Shown piece after piece: positions 45,922 to 55,101 of a stretch of 64,000 bases of DNA. The notes under the pieces were generated by a model, which was not told the origin of the DNA, made no database searches, and was given only the letters and a program-made list of their open reading frames with translations. The first letter of the stretch is position 1. Each line of letters begins with the position of its first letter. A program made the translations under genes and the position numbers. The stretch comes from Flammeovirga sp. SJP92 (lineage in GTDB: Bacteria > Bacteroidota > Bacteroidia > Cytophagales > Flammeovirgaceae): NCBI RefSeq assembly GCF_001583495.1, contig NZ_LQAQ01000119.1, positions 1 through 64,000 on the forward strand. Direction: 5' to 3'.

Positions 45922-47031
45922 ATGAATACGATAATAACTAGTGTACAAAATAGGCTATTTGAAGTACCTCTTCCGGAGGTGCTTTCAGATGCCAAACACG
46001 GAGATCATACACATTTTGAACTGGTTACTTCTACCATTACATTAGAAAATGGAATGGAGGGAACAGGTTATACTTACACTGGAGGTAAAGGCGGAAAAGC
46101 GATCAAAGCAATGCTAGATTACGATCTTGGCCCAGCTTTGGTAGGGAAAGATGCCACTCAAATTGATGAGATCTATGATTTTATGGAATGGCACATCCAC
46201 TATGTGGGTAGAGGAGGAATTGCCTCTTTCGCTATTTCAGCCATTGATATTGCACTTTGGGATATCAAAGGTAAAGCTTCTAAGCAACCACTTTGGAAAA
46301 TGGCTGGAGGAGTAAACAATACTTGTAAGGCTTATTGTGGTGGTATCGATTTGATGTTCCCGATTGAGAAACTTCTGAAAAATATGCAGTCGTATATGGA
46401 CAAAGGTTTCAGTGCAGTGAAGATCAAAATCGGTAGAGAAAACCTTGATGAAGATATAGAAAGAATCAAAGCAGTTAGAGAATACATTGGTGATGATATC
46501 ACATTTATGGTAGATGCCAATTATTCAATGTCAGTGGAAAAAGCCATTGAGTGTGCTGAAAGATTCAAGCCTTACAACATCACTTGGTTTGAAGAGCCTA
46601 TCATTCCTGATAACTACAAAGGATACGCTGAAATCACAGAAAAGACAGGAGTACCTTTAGCGATGGGTGAAAACTTACATACTATTCATGAATTTGAATA
46701 CGCAATGGAACAATCAAAACTGTCATTCGTACAGCCGGATGCCTCTAACTGTGGTGGTGTGACAGGATGGTTGAGAGCTGCAAAGTTAGCCAAAGAAAAC
46801 AACATCCCAGTATGTTCGCACGGTATGCAGGAATTACATGTAAGTCTTGTTTCTTCTCAAGAAAATTCAGGATGGTTAGAAGTACATAGCTTTCCGATAG
46901 ATGAGTACACAACTCGTCCATTGGTTGTAGAAAACTTCAGAGCTGTAGCATCAGATGAGCCAGGAACAGGAGTAACATTCGACTGGGAAAAGCTAGCACC
47001 ATTTGAAGCGAAATTACAAGAATATGCATAA
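45922..47031 (+). CDS. 3,6-anhydro-L-galactonate cycloisomerase, enolase superfamily
   Basis: A 369-residue mandelate racemase/muconate-lactonising-type enzyme. Visible are the catalytic base region AVKIKIGRE (K-x-K), metal ligands in [18 protein letters not shown] and AMGENLHT, the Asp of [11 protein letters not shown] and the His of CSHGMQELH. Agar-degrading bacteria use an enzyme of this family (ACI) to open 3,6-anhydro-L-galactonate to L-2-keto-3-deoxygalactonate. The adjacent AHG dehydrogenase, dehydrogenase/KduD pair and GH117 make ACI the best call. The family is certain; the reaction is inferred from context. Confidence 0.88.
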   Translation: MNTIITSVQNRLFEVPLPEVLSDAKHGDHTHFELVTSTITLENGMEGTGYTYTGGKGGKAIKAMLDYDLGPALVGKDATQIDEIYDFMEWHIHYVGRGGIASFAISAIDIALWDIKGKASKQPLWKMAGGVNNTCKAYCGGIDLMFPIEKLLKNMQSYMDKGFSAVKIKIGRENLDEDIERIKAVREYIGDDITFMVDANYSMSVEKAIECAERFKPYNITWFEEPIIPDNYKGYAEITEKTGVPLAMGENLHTIHEFEYAMEQSKLSFVQPDASNCGGVTGWLRAAKLAKENNIPVCSHGMQELHVSLVSSQENSGWLEVHSFPIDEYTTRPLVVENFRAVASDEPGTGVTFDWEKLAPFEAKLQEYA

Positions 47032-47040
47032 ACTTATGTG

Positions 47041-47064
47041 AGGGTAGGCCGATGTGCCTGCCCT
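47041..47064 (+). repeat. Post-stop hairpin AGGGTAGGC-cgatgt-GCCTGCCCT
   Basis: Nine-base arms with one T-G position that would be a G-U pair in the + strand RNA, and a 6-base loop. It starts 10 bases after the cycloisomerase stop and belongs to the same family as the hairpins at 43494 and 49284. Confidence 0.8.
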
Positions 47065-47212
47065 GTATTTGAAAAAGGATATTGTATGACCATTGTCCTT
47101 TTGAACCAACAACTAATTGGAAAACTATTATTTGAAATGAAATAAGTGTTGGTCTTTGAAATTACTGGAATGATTTTAAGGACGAACAAACCAACCGCAA
47201 AGTACAAACAAC

Positions 47213-48253
47213 ATGATCAAACAGCAATTATTCGGGGTGCATGAAGGGTACAAAGTGCATCTCTACGAAATGAAAAACAAAAATGGAATGAGCGTCAAAA
47301 TAATGACATTAGGAGCGACCATAACTTCCATTCAAGTACCCAACAAAGATGGAAATTTAACAGAGGTAGCCTGTGGGTTTGATCAGTTGGGAGGATATTT
47401 TTCTGAGGCTTATAAAGCAAATGCACCTTATTTTGGCTGTACTGTAGGCCGATTTGCCTCTAGAATTAAAGATGGTAAATTTGCAGTAGATGGTGTGGAC
47501 TACATTTTAGCAACTAACGATGGACCTAATCACCTTCATGGCGGAATCAAAGGTCTTGACAAGCAACTTTGGTCATGCGTCAATGAATTGTCTACAGACG
47601 TGGCAGATAGCATCACTTTCCAAAGAAAAAGTGAAGATATGGAAGAGGGTTTCCCTGGTAACGTAGTGGTACAAGTGACTTTTACATTGACAAAAAACAA
47701 TAACCTTGAAATTGCTTATCATGCAACAACGGATAAGAAAACACCAATTTCATTGACAAATCATACTTATTTCAACCTATCAGGTTTTAAAGAAACAATT
47801 GGCGGACATACCGCAAAAATACTCGCAGACAAGTTCTTAAAAGCAGATCCAACTAACGTTCCCGTGGGAGAGATAGAAGAAGTGGCAGGGACCGTTCTGG
47901 ACTTGACTGAAGGAAAAAAACTGGCTGAAGTATTTGAAGAATTAGAAACAGGATGTGAGCATTATTTCTTATTTGACGATGAAGAACAATTAAGAAGTGT
48001 GGCTGCTTTTAAAAATGAAGAAACAGGAATAGCACTGGAAATTTCAACAACTGAGCCAGGAATGCTATTCTATACAGGATATTTTACATCCAACGAATTG
48101 CAAAGAGAAAGTGGCGATCAATTTGGCAGATATAAAGCATTTTGCTGTGAGACACACCGTTATCCTAACGGGCCAAATATTGATGGTGCACCAAAAGCAT
48201 TTACAACTCCAGAGGAACCTTATGCCTCTACTACAGTCTATTCATTTAATTAA
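47213..48253 (+). CDS. galM: Aldose 1-epimerase (mutarotase)
   Basis: A 346-residue GalM-family protein that interconverts alpha and beta sugar anomers, here probably D-galactose released by GH2 and GH117. Family stretches are IMTLGATITSIQVPNKDG, the substrate-contact TVGRFASRIKDGKF, NDGPNHLHGGIKGLDKQLW (first His), SLTNHTYFNLSG (second His), and the Glu near CCETHRYPNGPN. No signal peptide is seen, so it is cytoplasmic. The permease gene follows by 18 bases. Confidence 0.93.
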   Translation: MIKQQLFGVHEGYKVHLYEMKNKNGMSVKIMTLGATITSIQVPNKDGNLTEVACGFDQLGGYFSEAYKANAPYFGCTVGRFASRIKDGKFAVDGVDYILATNDGPNHLHGGIKGLDKQLWSCVNELSTDVADSITFQRKSEDMEEGFPGNVVVQVTFTLTKNNNLEIAYHATTDKKTPISLTNHTYFNLSGFKETIGGHTAKILADKFLKADPTNVPVGEIEEVAGTVLDLTEGKKLAEVFEELETGCEHYFLFDDEEQLRSVAAFKNEETGIALEISTTEPGMLFYTGYFTSNELQRESGDQFGRYKAFCCETHRYPNGPNIDGAPKAFTTPEEPYASTTVYSFN

Positions 48254-48271
48254 CAAAAAAATATTGTCGTC

Positions 48272-49279
48272 ATGATCGAAGGAGTTTTATGGTCCATTTT
48301 TGCAGGACTGATGTTAGGCTTATATGCCTTACCGGAAAAGTTTACAAAAGAATTTGAATTCGAAAATACATGGGGATTGTTCTTTATGATCAATACCTTC
48401 ATCATCCCAAATATTGCAGCCTACTTTATGGTAGACAATTTCACGGAAGTACTTGGAGCAATTCCAGGTAATGTCTTGCTTGGAATGGGAGTTGCTAGTT
48501 TCTTATGGGGAATTGGTGTGATGATGTGGGGTAAAGCCATTAACTATATAGGATTGTCGCTTGGTTTTTCACTGTTTATAGGTACTATTATTCTGATTGG
48601 TTCACTGATTCCATTTATGATTGATGGAATTCCTGAATTGCACGTTTTTGGTACTATCATGGTAGGTATTTTGATAGTATTAATTGGTGTGATGAGTAAT
48701 GGTAGAGCAGGTATCTTAAAGCAACAAGAGAGTGAGAAGGAATCAGAAGTGAAAAGTGATAACATGATCAAAGGTATTGCAATTGCCGTGATCGGTGGTC
48801 TTTTAGCAACAGGATTCAACTATGCCAACACTGTTGGTGGTGGTGTAATCAGAGATGCCGTTGTAGCCAACGGAAATGCAGAGTGGGTAAGTGCCATTGT
48901 TGTGATGTATATTATTTACATTTTCGGTGGTTTATCAATCGCCACTTATTTCATTTATCAATTATCGAAAAAGAAACTATGGGGTAATTTTGTAACTGCT
49001 CAATTGCCAAGAAATACAGTATTAACAACAGTAATGGGTATCTTCAACTTTGCTGCTTCTGCATTGTTTGCTTATGCCGCTTTCAGGTTGGGACAAAACG
49101 GAGGTACAGTAGGTTATGCAATCTTCAATACAGTATCTGTGGGTGTTGCAATTGTAGGTGGTTTAATTACAAAAGAATGGTTGGAAGCACCAAAGCAAGC
49201 CAAAACGTCCCTATATGTTGGGTTGTCTTGTATGGTGTTGGGCATTACAGTAATTGCATTTGGAAACAGCCTAATTTAA
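48272..49279 (+). CDS. RhaT/GRP-like sugar permease (drug/metabolite transporter superfamily)
   Basis: A 335-residue inner-membrane protein with about ten hydrophobic helices (for example VLWSIFAGLMLGLYALPEKF, NVLLGMGVASFLWGIGVMMW, YIGLSLGFSLFIGTIILIG, GIAIAVIGGLLATGFNYA). The N-terminal pattern, with Trp/Gly-rich helix ends and a charged loop after the fifth helix, matches the L-rhamnose-proton symporter RhaT group. It sits between the mutarotase and GH117 genes, so it probably carries L-AHG, galactose or small agar products into the cytoplasm. Substrate and coupling ion are not shown by the sequence. Confidence 0.82.
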   Translation: MIEGVLWSIFAGLMLGLYALPEKFTKEFEFENTWGLFFMINTFIIPNIAAYFMVDNFTEVLGAIPGNVLLGMGVASFLWGIGVMMWGKAINYIGLSLGFSLFIGTIILIGSLIPFMIDGIPELHVFGTIMVGILIVLIGVMSNGRAGILKQQESEKESEVKSDNMIKGIAIAVIGGLLATGFNYANTVGGGVIRDAVVANGNAEWVSAIVVMYIIYIFGGLSIATYFIYQLSKKKLWGNFVTAQLPRNTVLTTVMGIFNFAASALFAYAAFRLGQNGGTVGYAIFNTVSVGVAIVGGLITKEWLEAPKQAKTSLYVGLSCMVLGITVIAFGNSLI

Positions 49280-49283
49280 TGTA

Positions 49284-49311
49284 AACGGGTAGATACTGAA
49301 GTCTGCCCGTT
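49284..49311 (+). repeat. Post-stop hairpin AACGGGTAGA-tactgaag-TCTGCCCGTT
   Basis: Ten-base arms with one T-G position at the same relative place as in the 47041 copy (a G-U pair in + strand RNA) and an 8-base loop. It starts 5 bases after the permease stop. Confidence 0.8.
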
Positions 49312-49363
49312 ACAAAATATTTTTTCAGTTAGTATATTATTAGATTATAAGATTAAACAAGAG

Positions 49364-50605
49364 ATGAATTTATTTAAGAATATTGCAGGTACATTTATGA
49401 TTGGTGCTATCATGGCATCATCTTGCTCTAAGTCTACTGGCCCTCATTCGCATACTGATGTAAGTGAGGAAAAAATAGAAATCTCAAAAGAAAAGTTAGA
49501 CTTCTTGGGTATTACAGATCCCAATCATTTAAGTGCGGCGTCAAAAAGAGCTTTAGCTTGGCCTGATTCATTGACAAATGAGTGGTTTGGTGAATTTACG
49601 GTTCATGATTTAAAAGGTGATTTAGCATATGAGGAAGGTGTGGTAAGACGTGACCCTTCAGCATTACTTTATATTGATGGAAAATACCACGTTTATTACT
49701 CAAAATCTGTAGGAAAAACTCAAGGATTTGGTGGTGATATTGAAAAAGAAAAAGTATTCCCATGGGATCGTTGTGACATCTGGCATGCCACTTCAACTGA
49801 TGGATGGACATGGAAAGAAGAAGGACTTTCTGTTGCAAGAGGTGAAAAAGGTACGTTTGATGACCGTTCGGTTTTCACTCCTGAAGTAATGGAGTACGAA
49901 GGAAAATACTATTTATGTTACCAAACAATTAAGTCGCCTTATAACGTAAGAACGAAAAACCAAGTAGGGTTAGCTTATGCAGATTCACCTTATGGACCTT
50001 GGACGAAATTAGAAGATCCTATTTTAAGTCCTGCTGACAATGGTGTTTGGAAAGGTACGGAGCAAAACCGTTTCTTAGTAGAAAAGAAGGGTGATTTCGA
50101 TAGCCATAAAGTACACGATCCATGTATCATCCCTTACAAAGGTAAATTCTACTTGTACTACAAAGGTGAGCAAATGGGTGAGGCAATCACTTTCGGTGGA
50201 CGTCAAATCCGTCATGGTGTAGCGATTGCAGATAATCCGTTAGGACCTTATGTGAAATCAAAGTATAATCCTATCTCAAATTCAGGTCACGAAATTTGTG
50301 TGTTCAAATACAAAGACGGCATCATGTCATTGATCACAACAGATGGTCCTGAAAAAGGAACTGTTCAGTTTGCTAACGATGGTATCAACTTTAATATTCA
50401 AGCTGTAATTCCTGGAGCACCGCATGCTATGGGATTAAACAGAAGCTTAAACAGTGATGAGCCTTTCTCAATTTTCGGATGGGGTTTAACTCACCGTTAT
50501 GTATCGTATGATTATCAGCATATCAGACGTTTCCAAGGTAAGAGAAAAACATCTCATACTGCCAAAAACGAAAAGTCAGCAAAACAGCCTAAGGCTTCTA
50601 GATAA
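49364..50605 (+). CDS. GH117 alpha-1,3-L-neoagarooligosaccharide hydrolase
   Basis: A 413-residue GH117 five-bladed propeller enzyme that removes 3,6-anhydro-L-galactose from the non-reducing end of neoagaro-oligosaccharides, giving L-AHG and D-galactose. The likely catalytic residues are D97 (VVRRDPSALL), D252 (KVHDPCII) and E310 (SGHEICVF, with its neighbouring His), the same residues I recall for the Zobellia enzyme AhgA. Other family signatures are FDDRSVFTPEV, KSPYNVRTKNQVG and FGWGLTHRY. The N-terminus (MIGAIMASSCSKS) looks like a lipoprotein signal with a weak lipobox. This gene ties PUL 2 to agar-type polymers, since L-AHG is absent from carrageenan (which has the D form). Confidence 0.94.
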   Translation: MNLFKNIAGTFMIGAIMASSCSKSTGPHSHTDVSEEKIEISKEKLDFLGITDPNHLSAASKRALAWPDSLTNEWFGEFTVHDLKGDLAYEEGVVRRDPSALLYIDGKYHVYYSKSVGKTQGFGGDIEKEKVFPWDRCDIWHATSTDGWTWKEEGLSVARGEKGTFDDRSVFTPEVMEYEGKYYLCYQTIKSPYNVRTKNQVGLAYADSPYGPWTKLEDPILSPADNGVWKGTEQNRFLVEKKGDFDSHKVHDPCIIPYKGKFYLYYKGEQMGEAITFGGRQIRHGVAIADNPLGPYVKSKYNPISNSGHEICVFKYKDGIMSLITTDGPEKGTVQFANDGINFNIQAVIPGAPHAMGLNRSLNSDEPFSIFGWGLTHRYVSYDYQHIRRFQGKRKTSHTAKNEKSAKQPKASR

Positions 50606-50655
50606 TCATTGAGGTTTTGTGAAAGAGGCTATCGCAAAACAAAAAATATCTTTTA

Positions 50656-50751
50656 CCCACGAGTGAGATTGTGGGCTTTTGGATGGGTATTACACTTAAA
50701 GTATATAAAAGTGACGTATCCAAAAGCTCATGATTTCATTCATGGGATACA
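50656..50751. repeat. Compound palindromic repeat between GH117 and GH86
   Basis: Inverted repeats are CCCAC-GTGGG (50656-50675), GCTTTTGGAT (50675-50684) with ATCCAAAAGC (50718-50727), inner CACTT-AAGTG, and a final TCATGATTTCATTCATGGG related to the 7348 palindrome. It fills most of the 214-base space between the two genes. No T-run follows. Confidence 0.65.
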
Positions 50752-50819
50752 TTGCAAATCATGGCAAATGAAATGAGTGAACTATGATTCATCATCAACT
50801 TCTAACGCAAATGAACAAT

Positions 50820-53036
50820 ATGAAATATATTATTATTACCATACTTTACTTACTATCTTTTCCGGTACTGGCGCAAACATCTAAGGTAGATGTGAACCTT
50901 AATGTGAAGCATACAGTTGGTGAAGTGTCTACTTTTGAAAGAGAAAAATTTATTGGCGTACATGCGGGCATCAGAGAAAATGATTGGACAAAGTATGGTG
51001 ACGCCAAACCATTAGATATCAAGGACGATTTTATCAATAAGAAGAACGTGTATTTTGGTAGAAATACAGGTACAATCACTTGGAACATTAATTCTGTATT
51101 AAATGAAGATCCCAATAGACCGGGTTTTGTTGATTTGGATCAATTAAGAACGGAAGGGGAAAAGCATAGAAATAATTATTTAAATAATTCAGATTACCAC
51201 AGTTACGCAGATCGAAACAAATCACACATTTTGGCCACTCAATACCACCCGTTTTGGCCTGATGGTAAACTAACAAATAAAGGATGGGCATTTTCTCAGA
51301 GTGATACAGAAAGCGAGCCTTTCGGTACTGCAACTGGTGAATACTGTGCGCATTTTATCAAAGAATTTTATGGTTCAGGATCAGAAGTAGCTCCAGAATT
51401 TTTTGAGGTGATCAATGAACCGGTTTACGAAATGTTTGGCTGTGAAGACTGTGGAGAAACTGACGAAGGATTAGAGCAGATCTTCAAATATCACAATACA
51501 ATAGCACAAGAAGTAAAGAAAGTCAACCCTGATCAGAAAGTAGGTGGTTTCACTACTGCTTTCCCGAATTTTGATTACGACAACTTCCAAAGATGGGAGA
51601 AACGTTGGAACAAGTTTATGGATATGGCAGGTGATAATATGGATTTCTGGTCGATTCACCTTTACGACTGGCCTACATTCCAAAACAAAAGAATCATGAG
51701 AAAAGGAAGTAATCTTGAGGCTACCTTGGACATGATGGATCATGCGAGTTACGATAAGTTTGGAGTTGTAAAACCTACATTGATATCAGAATATGGTGCT
51801 CAAGTGCACACAATGATGAATCAACAATGGTCGGCTGAAAGAGATTGGTATTATTTGGTTTCAACAAACTCTATGTTGATGACATTTATGGACAGAACCA
51901 ATACTATTGCAAAGGCACTTCCTTTTATTGTGCTGAAAGCAACTTGGGGTACAGTGGGTGATGTTCCTTATAACTGGAGATTATTAAGAGGAGAAAACGA
52001 GCCAGGGAGTCTTTCGGGAACATGGGTTTATACAGATTTGGTGAAATTCTATGAACTATGGACAGAAGTTGAAGGAACAAGAGTAGACCATATTTCTGAG
52101 AATGTTGATATTCAGACTGACGCGTATGTAGATAGAAATATTGCTTATGTCATTATGAATAACTTGACGTTGGAAGATCAATTGATAGAATTAAATGTAG
52201 CAGGGTTAGGAGATGACAATGTCGATAAGGTGGAAATAAGACATCTTTATAGTAATGGAGGAGTTCCTGTTATTGAAGAGAATTCATACAATGCAGCACC
52301 TTCTCAAGCGGTATTAAAACCTGAGTCTACAATGATCATTCGTTATCAATTGAAAGCTAATATTGATATCAATGAAACATCTGATGAGACAAAATATTTT
52401 GCATCTACTTATTACCAGCCTATCACAAGTGAAGCCATGACATTTGATTTGTCAAAAGTAGAATTGGCAGAAAATGGGGAAGCAGTATTGAGAATTGGTT
52501 TAGGTAGAGCACATCATCTTTCTTTAAAGCCTACAGTAAAAATTAATGGACAATTATTGGATGTTTCTCAAAATATCAAAGGTGACCTCCAAGAGGAAAG
52601 AAGATCATTCTTTGGTGTAATAGAGATTCCTGTGGATTATGAATTACTAGAGGAAAGTAACACGGTAAGCATACAATTCCCAGAAAGTGGTGGTCACATC
52701 AGTAGTGTGAATATGAGAGTGTATAACTTCAGTTTGCCTATTGAAAGATCATTTGATGCTACTGAACCACCAACAAGCATTTCAACAGAAAGTTTAGAAG
52801 AGCAAATTGTATTGTTCCCTAACCCTTCAAATGGTGGAAATGTAAAGTTATTTTTCAAGGGAGGTTTGAAAATGGATGCTATTCGAGTAATGGATATTGC
52901 AGGTAGAACTATTGAGACTATTGTTCCAGAAGGAAGTGAAGTCACAATCAATACTTCTTCGTTGAAATCGGGTATTTACCTTATTCAAGCAAATGTTGAC
53001 GGAAAAGTAGTTTCAAAGAAATTGATGGTAGATTAA
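50820..53036 (+). CDS. GH86 endo-beta-agarase/porphyranase with T9SS sorting domain
   Basis: A 738-residue GH86 from ATG 50820, which gives signal peptide ...SFPVLAQ. The likely acid/base is E200 in EVINEPVYEMF and the nucleophile E324 in TLISEYGAQVH; VGGFTTAFPNFDYDN and MDFWSIHLYDWP match its reverse-strand paralogue. Two beta domains follow. The last 80 residues (IVLFPNPSNGGNVKLFF, MDIAGRTIETI, LKSGIYLIQANVDGK) form a type A T9SS C-terminal domain, so the enzyme should be secreted or attached to the cell surface. A CEDCGE loop just after the acid/base is not in the paralogue. It lies 10 bases before the KDG kinase gene. Confidence 0.93.
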   Translation: MKYIIITILYLLSFPVLAQTSKVDVNLNVKHTVGEVSTFEREKFIGVHAGIRENDWTKYGDAKPLDIKDDFINKKNVYFGRNTGTITWNINSVLNEDPNRPGFVDLDQLRTEGEKHRNNYLNNSDYHSYADRNKSHILATQYHPFWPDGKLTNKGWAFSQSDTESEPFGTATGEYCAHFIKEFYGSGSEVAPEFFEVINEPVYEMFGCEDCGETDEGLEQIFKYHNTIAQEVKKVNPDQKVGGFTTAFPNFDYDNFQRWEKRWNKFMDMAGDNMDFWSIHLYDWPTFQNKRIMRKGSNLEATLDMMDHASYDKFGVVKPTLISEYGAQVHTMMNQQWSAERDWYYLVSTNSMLMTFMDRTNTIAKALPFIVLKATWGTVGDVPYNWRLLRGENEPGSLSGTWVYTDLVKFYELWTEVEGTRVDHISENVDIQTDAYVDRNIAYVIMNNLTLEDQLIELNVAGLGDDNVDKVEIRHLYSNGGVPVIEENSYNAAPSQAVLKPESTMIIRYQLKANIDINETSDETKYFASTYYQPITSEAMTFDLSKVELAENGEAVLRIGLGRAHHLSLKPTVKINGQLLDVSQNIKGDLQEERRSFFGVIEIPVDYELLEESNTVSIQFPESGGHISSVNMRVYNFSLPIERSFDATEPPTSISTESLEEQIVLFPNPSNGGNVKLFFKGGLKMDAIRVMDIAGRTIETIVPEGSEVTINTSSLKSGIYLIQANVDGKVVSKKLMVD

Positions 53037-53046
53037 TAAAGGCAGG

Positions 53047-54045
53047 ATGAAAAAGATAGTAAGTTTTGGAGAACTCTTGATCAGATTGTCATCTCCAGGA
53101 AATCAACGATTACAGCAAACCAAATCGCTGAATATTGATTTTGGAGGAGCTGAAGCCAATGTGGCAGTTTCATTGGGTCAATTTGGAGATCAGGTGAAGT
53201 ACGTGACAAGAGTACCCAAAAATGATATGGTGCTGAGTGCAGTGAGACACTTGAACAGCTTTGGTGTAGAAACCTCAGATATACTTTATGGTGGCGATAG
53301 AATGGGTCTGTATTTTTATGAAAATGGCTCATGTGGAAGATCAAGTAAAGTGGTGTACGATAGAGCTTATTCTTCTACAGCTACCTTGACAAGAGGAATG
53401 CTGGATTGGGATACTATTTTCAAAGATGCTGACTGGTTTCATTGGTCGGGTATCACTCCGGCAGTTTCTGAAGGTGCCAAAGAAGCACTTTTAGAAGGCT
53501 TGGAAGAAGCCGCCAAAAGAGGCTTGAAAGTTTCAATGGATTATAATTTCAGGGGCAACTTATGGAAATGGGGAAAGACTGCTGAGGAAGTAATGCCAGA
53601 GTTGATGGAATACAATCATGTGATGTCAGGTACTCATCCTGATGTTGATGTATTGAATGATACCATTGAAGATTATCACTTTCAGCTAGAAGGAGATAAG
53701 ATCATGAAGCGTTTTCCCAATTGTCAAATCGTAGTGTTCACTTCAAGGGGAGTTATTTCAAATAATCACAATACATGGAGTGGTGCTTTGTATGATGGAA
53801 AGCAAGTATATAGAAGTCAGCAATATGATCTAACACATATTGTGGACAGAGTAGGAGGAGGAGATTCCTTTATGGCGGCTTTGATTTATGGATTAAGAAA
53901 CATCGAAACATTACAGGAAGTGATAGATTTTGCTATCGCAGCCTCTGCCATTAAGCATACCATTGAAGGAGATCAGAACATCTGTTCTGTAGAAGAAGTA
54001 AAACATTTTATAGCTACAAACGGAACCGGAAAAATAGTCAGATAA
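53047..54045 (+). CDS. kdgK: 2-keto-3-deoxygluconate kinase (PfkB family)
   Basis: A 332-residue ribokinase/PfkB-family sugar kinase: FGELLIRLSSPG start, substrate loop DFGGAEANVAVSLGQFG, and the ATP/catalytic motif DRVGGGDSFMAALIYG containing the base Asp. It phosphorylates D-KDG at O-6. The overlap with the KDPG aldolase start (TAATG) shows a coupled pair. In this locus it takes up the D-KDG made from L-AHG. Confidence 0.93.
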   Translation: MKKIVSFGELLIRLSSPGNQRLQQTKSLNIDFGGAEANVAVSLGQFGDQVKYVTRVPKNDMVLSAVRHLNSFGVETSDILYGGDRMGLYFYENGSCGRSSKVVYDRAYSSTATLTRGMLDWDTIFKDADWFHWSGITPAVSEGAKEALLEGLEEAAKRGLKVSMDYNFRGNLWKWGKTAEEVMPELMEYNHVMSGTHPDVDVLNDTIEDYHFQLEGDKIMKRFPNCQIVVFTSRGVISNNHNTWSGALYDGKQVYRSQQYDLTHIVDRVGGGDSFMAALIYGLRNIETLQEVIDFAIAASAIKHTIEGDQNICSVEEVKHFIATNGTGKIVR

Positions 54046-54728
54046 TGAAATTTTCAAGAATAGAAGTTGCTTTAAAAATGAAAGAAACGGGTTTTGTTCC
54101 TGTATTCTTTCATAAAGATGTAGAAGTAAGCATCAATATTTTAAAGGCATGTTATGAGGGTGGAGTGAGAGTATTTGAGTTTACCAATAGAGGGGATAAT
54201 GCTCATGAGATCTTTAGAAAACTTATTGATTATAGAAATGAGTTTTTACCAGATCTCGCTTTAGGAATAGGTTCAATCATTGATGCTCCTACCACCGCAC
54301 TTTACATACAAACGGGAGCCGACTTTGTGGTCTCTCCTATTGTCAATGAAGAAATGGCAAAGATCTGTAACCGTAGAAAAGTGGCTTGGAACCCAGGTTG
54401 CGGTACTATTTCAGACATTTCAAAAGCAGAAGAATTGGGTGCTGAGGTAGTAAAAGTTTTCCCTGCTACACAGGTTGGTGGACCAGGTTTCATCAAAGCT
54501 GTGAAAGCACCAATGCCATGGACTAATATTATGCCCACAGGCGGAGTAAAGCCCACTTTTGAAAACTTGAAGGACTGGTTTGATGCAGGAGCCTACTGTG
54601 TAGGAATTGGAGGGCAGTTATTTGTCAAGTCAGAAGACGGAACGTTCGACTTTGAGCAAATAAAAAACTTAGTTCATGATGTACGAATATATATTGAAAA
54701 ATTACAGTGTAAAACTGTAGATGTTTGA
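54045..54728 (+). CDS. eda: 2-keto-3-deoxy-6-phosphogluconate aldolase
   Basis: A 227-residue class I aldolase: VFEFTNRGDNAHEIF with the catalytic Glu, GIGSIIDAPT, FVVSPIVNEEM, WNPGCGT, and the Schiff-base Lys in VVKVFPATQVGG; GGVKPT and VGIGGQLF form the phosphate site. It splits KDPG to pyruvate and glyceraldehyde 3-phosphate, the last step of L-AHG breakdown. The start codon overlaps the kinase stop by one base. A strong terminator follows, closing PUL 2. Confidence 0.94.
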   Translation: MKFSRIEVALKMKETGFVPVFFHKDVEVSINILKACYEGGVRVFEFTNRGDNAHEIFRKLIDYRNEFLPDLALGIGSIIDAPTTALYIQTGADFVVSPIVNEEMAKICNRRKVAWNPGCGTISDISKAEELGAEVVKVFPATQVGGPGFIKAVKAPMPWTNIMPTGGVKPTFENLKDWFDAGAYCVGIGGQLFVKSEDGTFDFEQIKNLVHDVRIYIEKLQCKTVDV

Positions 54729-55101
54729 TCACATTATTCATTCCATTAAAGAGGGCCATTTTTTTGGTCCTTTTTTTTCTTGATATTCAATTATGAATAA
54801 ACTTTCTAAACTCTACTTTTAAGCTTCCTTTTTCTATTGATGAAAAATATAGCAAAAAATCTAGACTTAGGAGTCAAAAGCTAAATTCTACTCCTTTCGC
54901 CTCAATGATTTTAAACTCGCTAAAACTCAAATAGAAAATCATTTTTATAGGCTCAATCCATGAAATTCTTAACGCTTTTCTCTTCAAGGTCGGATGAGTA
55001 CTACTAAACTAAAAGATTAAAATTCCACTATTATGAATGTTTAGCAAAAGTAGAATTCGTGACTAAAAGAGGACAAAAATTTAATTAAAAATAGAAATGA
55101 A
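54729..55101. other. Gap after PUL 2
   Basis: A terminator at the left end, then about 320 AT-rich bases before the next sulfatase. No gene or clear promoter was seen. Confidence 0.5.
54752..54778 (+). terminator. Terminator closing PUL 2
   Basis: A GGGCCA/TGGTCC stem with a T-rich loop, followed by eight T, 24 bases after the aldolase stop. Confidence 0.85.

Noticed and set aside
42465-47031. Carrageenan D-AHG pathway
   Set aside because: GH117 and GH86 are agar/porphyran enzymes acting on L-AHG polymers; no carrageenase-type family or GH127/GH129 is present.
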